Positions 62,359-64,000 of a DNA stretch of 64,000 bases are shown here, in pieces. The notes beneath the pieces were generated by a model. The model worked only from the letters and a program-made list of their open reading frames with translations. It made no database searches and had not been told where the DNA came from. The position numbers were made by a program, and so were the translations under genes. The stretch spans positions 372,001 through 436,000 of the forward strand of contig NZ_JBEVTG010000001.1 of assembly GCF_040513375.1 (NCBI RefSeq), in the 5' to 3' direction. Source of the stretch: Flagellimonas_B algarum (lineage in GTDB: Bacteria > Bacteroidota > Bacteroidia > Flavobacteriales > Flavobacteriaceae). Each line of letters opens with the position of its first letter. The stretch's first letter is position 1.

Positions 62359-63939
62359 ATGGAACAGCTATCGGACAGCTTTTGGTTCGGGGAAGGCCGT
62401 TTAACAGCTAGTATTGCGCTAGCCATTGCACGAGGGGGCATCACCGGAATACTATCGCCAGACACCCGGGATCGTATCAATCGGAGTGCGGCCATCGTCG
62501 AAAAGATCGTCGAAAAAGGGGATACGGTCTACGGTATCAACACCGGGTTCGGCCCTTTGTGCAATACGAAAATTTCGTCTGAAGAGACCGAAATCCTCCA
62601 ATCGAACATCCTTCAAAGTCACAGTGTCGGGGTGGGTACACCCATTAGCACCGAATTGGCGAAAGTCATGTTGGTCTTGAAAATACATGCCTTGGCCAAA
62701 GGGCATTCAGGTATTCGCTTGGCCACTTTGGAGCGCATGCTATGGCATTTGGAACAAGATATCGTTCCTGTCGTACCCTCTCAAGGTTCGGTTGGGGCTT
62801 CCGGTGATCTCGCGCCTTTGTCACACCTCTTTTTACCCCTGTTGGGGATGGGTAAGGTCGCAATTGGCGACACGATCTCGCCGACCCAGGAAGTCTTGGA
62901 ACGGCACGGTAAAAAAGCGGTGCAACTAGGACCAAAAGAAGGCTTGGCCTTGATTAACGGCACCCAGTTCATCGCGGCCCATGCCGTTCTGGTCGTCGAA
63001 AAATTGCAACACTGCCTGCGGCATGCCGACATCGTTGGGGCCATGATGCTCGAAGGGCTACAGGGCTCTATAAAACCCTTTTACACCGAACTACACGAAC
63101 TCAGACCGTTTAAAGGCAACCAACATGTCGCATCCCGGATCCGCACCCTGCTACGGGAATCCGAAATTTTGGAAGACCATATCGATTGCGATCGGGTGCA
63201 GGATCCGTACAGCTTGCGCTGCATGCCGCAAGTACACGGCGCCTCGAGAAACGCTTGGCTCCATTTAAAGGAACTAGTGGAAATCGAGCTGAACTCGGTG
63301 ACCGACAACCCCGTGATCATCGATGAGACCTTGACCATCAGTGGGGGTAGCTTTCATGGCCAACCCTTGGCCATGGCATTGGATTATGCCACCTTGGCGG
63401 CTTCCGAATTAGGAAGCATCTCAGACCGCCGCATCTATTTGGCCCTCGAAGGCAATAGCCCCGGGGTACCTAAACTGTTGATGGAAGATACCGGGATCAA
63501 CTCCGGTTATATGATCCTGCAATACACCTCGGCGGCCCTGGCCAGTGAGAATAAAAGCCTCTGCTTTCCGGCAAGTGCCGATAGCATCCCGACCTCCTTA
63601 GGCCAAGAAGACCATGTCAGCATGGGATCGATCAGCGGTCGAAAGGCGCTTCAGGTCATCGACAATGTCGAAAAGATATTGGCCATTGAATTGCTAACTG
63701 CCGCCCAAGCCTTTGAATTCAGGAAACCATTGAAATCAGGGGTCTTACTGGATGAGATCCACAAGCATGTTCGCAGCAAGGTTGCCTTCGCCGAAAAAGA
63801 TCGGATCTTCGCTACTGACATTGAGCAAAGTATCACCATGATCAAAAAGTGCGAGATCATTGATCTGGTCACCGAACAGATGGATCGTCGCAACATGGAA
63901 TGGAACGCCCCATTTGAACAAGAATTTGAAACCTTTTGA
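62359..63939 (+). CDS. hutH: Histidine ammonia-lyase
   Basis: 526 residues from the ATG at 62359. Catalytic Tyr in V-Y-G-I-N-T-G-F-G (Tyr58) and the MIO-forming Ala147-Ser148-Gly149 in G-S-V-G-A-S-G-D are present. It deaminates histidine to urocanate, the first step of histidine use. It is divergent from a LysR regulator and followed at 1 nt by a probable hutI. Confidence 0.94.
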   Translation: MEQLSDSFWFGEGRLTASIALAIARGGITGILSPDTRDRINRSAAIVEKIVEKGDTVYGINTGFGPLCNTKISSEETEILQSNILQSHSVGVGTPISTELAKVMLVLKIHALAKGHSGIRLATLERMLWHLEQDIVPVVPSQGSVGASGDLAPLSHLFLPLLGMGKVAIGDTISPTQEVLERHGKKAVQLGPKEGLALINGTQFIAAHAVLVVEKLQHCLRHADIVGAMMLEGLQGSIKPFYTELHELRPFKGNQHVASRIRTLLRESEILEDHIDCDRVQDPYSLRCMPQVHGASRNAWLHLKELVEIELNSVTDNPVIIDETLTISGGSFHGQPLAMALDYATLAASELGSISDRRIYLALEGNSPGVPKLLMEDTGINSGYMILQYTSAALASENKSLCFPASADSIPTSLGQEDHVSMGSISGRKALQVIDNVEKILAIELLTAAQAFEFRKPLKSGVLLDEIHKHVRSKVAFAEKDRIFATDIEQSITMIKKCEIIDLVTEQMDRRNMEWNAPFEQEFETF

Positions 63940-63940
63940 T

Positions 63941-64000
63941 ATGCACGCACCGAAACTCATTGGCCCGTTTAGCCAATTACTCACTTTTCGGAACCTTCCG
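63941..64000 (+). CDS. hutI: Probable imidazolonepropionase, first 20 codons
   Basis: An ATG one nucleotide after the hutH stop opens a frame that continues to the window edge. The visible residues (M-H-A-P-K-L-I-G-P-F-S-Q-L-L-T) resemble flavobacterial HutI N-termini, and the position next to hutH fits. The call rests on a short stretch plus context. Confidence 0.55.
   Translation, partial: MHAPKLIGPFSQLLTFRNLP

Overview
The window looks like a chromosomal segment of a marine-type flavobacterium (Bacteroidota, Flavobacteriaceae). The signs are Bacteroidota-type promoter boxes close to TAnnTTTG, lipoproteins with short lipobox signals, an ExbB/ExbD cluster with several ExbD paralogues, DUF4407, LruC/DUF4114 and M56-BlaR1 proteins with a carboxypeptidase-regulatory-like domain, and an OdhA/OdhB pair. 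Genus-level placement is not possible from sequence reading alone. No insertion sequence, prophage, CRISPR array or rRNA was seen.

Layout. 1-3.1 kb: ExbB/ExbD energy-transduction genes, including two ExbD paralogues with a periplasmic Cys pair. 3.2-7.1 kb: tRNA-Ser(GGA), asparaginase, TatD nuclease, a small aspartic protease and a di-haem cytochrome c peroxidase. 7.1-11.1 kb: 2-oxoglutarate dehydrogenase E2 and E1. 11.2-17.9 kb: amidohydrolase, galE, a DegT-type sugar aminotransferase, waaA and a sugar transporter. 18-25 kb: a 42-residue membrane ORF, an alpha/beta hydrolase, tRNA-Leu(UAG), an M20 peptidase, a BlaI/BlaR1-like pair with an operator array, and a DUF4407 protein.

25.2-48.1 kb is a polysaccharide region: rfbBACD (dTDP-rhamnose); a receiver-kinase hybrid; a seven-gene operon running from ugd and uxs (UDP-glucuronate and UDP-xylose) through five transferases; and an eight-gene operon running from a single-domain response regulator through a sugar transferase, half-size TolC, Wzc-like protein, flippase, polymerase and glycosyltransferase to a LruC lipoprotein.

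48.4-54.9 kb is a compact signalling operon: H-NOX haem sensor, multi-PAS histidine kinase, FIST protein (the family that includes the NO sensor NosP), second histidine kinase, HPt protein, LytTR response regulator and STAS protein. Another response regulator lies upstream. The strongest new observation is a 10-bp box (TTTCACAACA, or TTTTACAACA in one copy) lying exactly 28 nt upstream of a predicted -7 element in front of four operons: rfbB, ugd, the response-regulator/sugar-transferase operon and the H-NOX operon. This suggests one regulon tying a candidate nitric-oxide phosphorelay to exopolysaccharide synthesis.

55.5-64 kb: mostly housekeeping and small uncharacterised genes (MmcQ/YjbR, Dabb, DUF4230, DUF4260, cyclase family, hemW, ruvC, DUF456, nitroreductase), ending with a LysR regulator divergent from hutH and the first 20 codons of a probable hutI.
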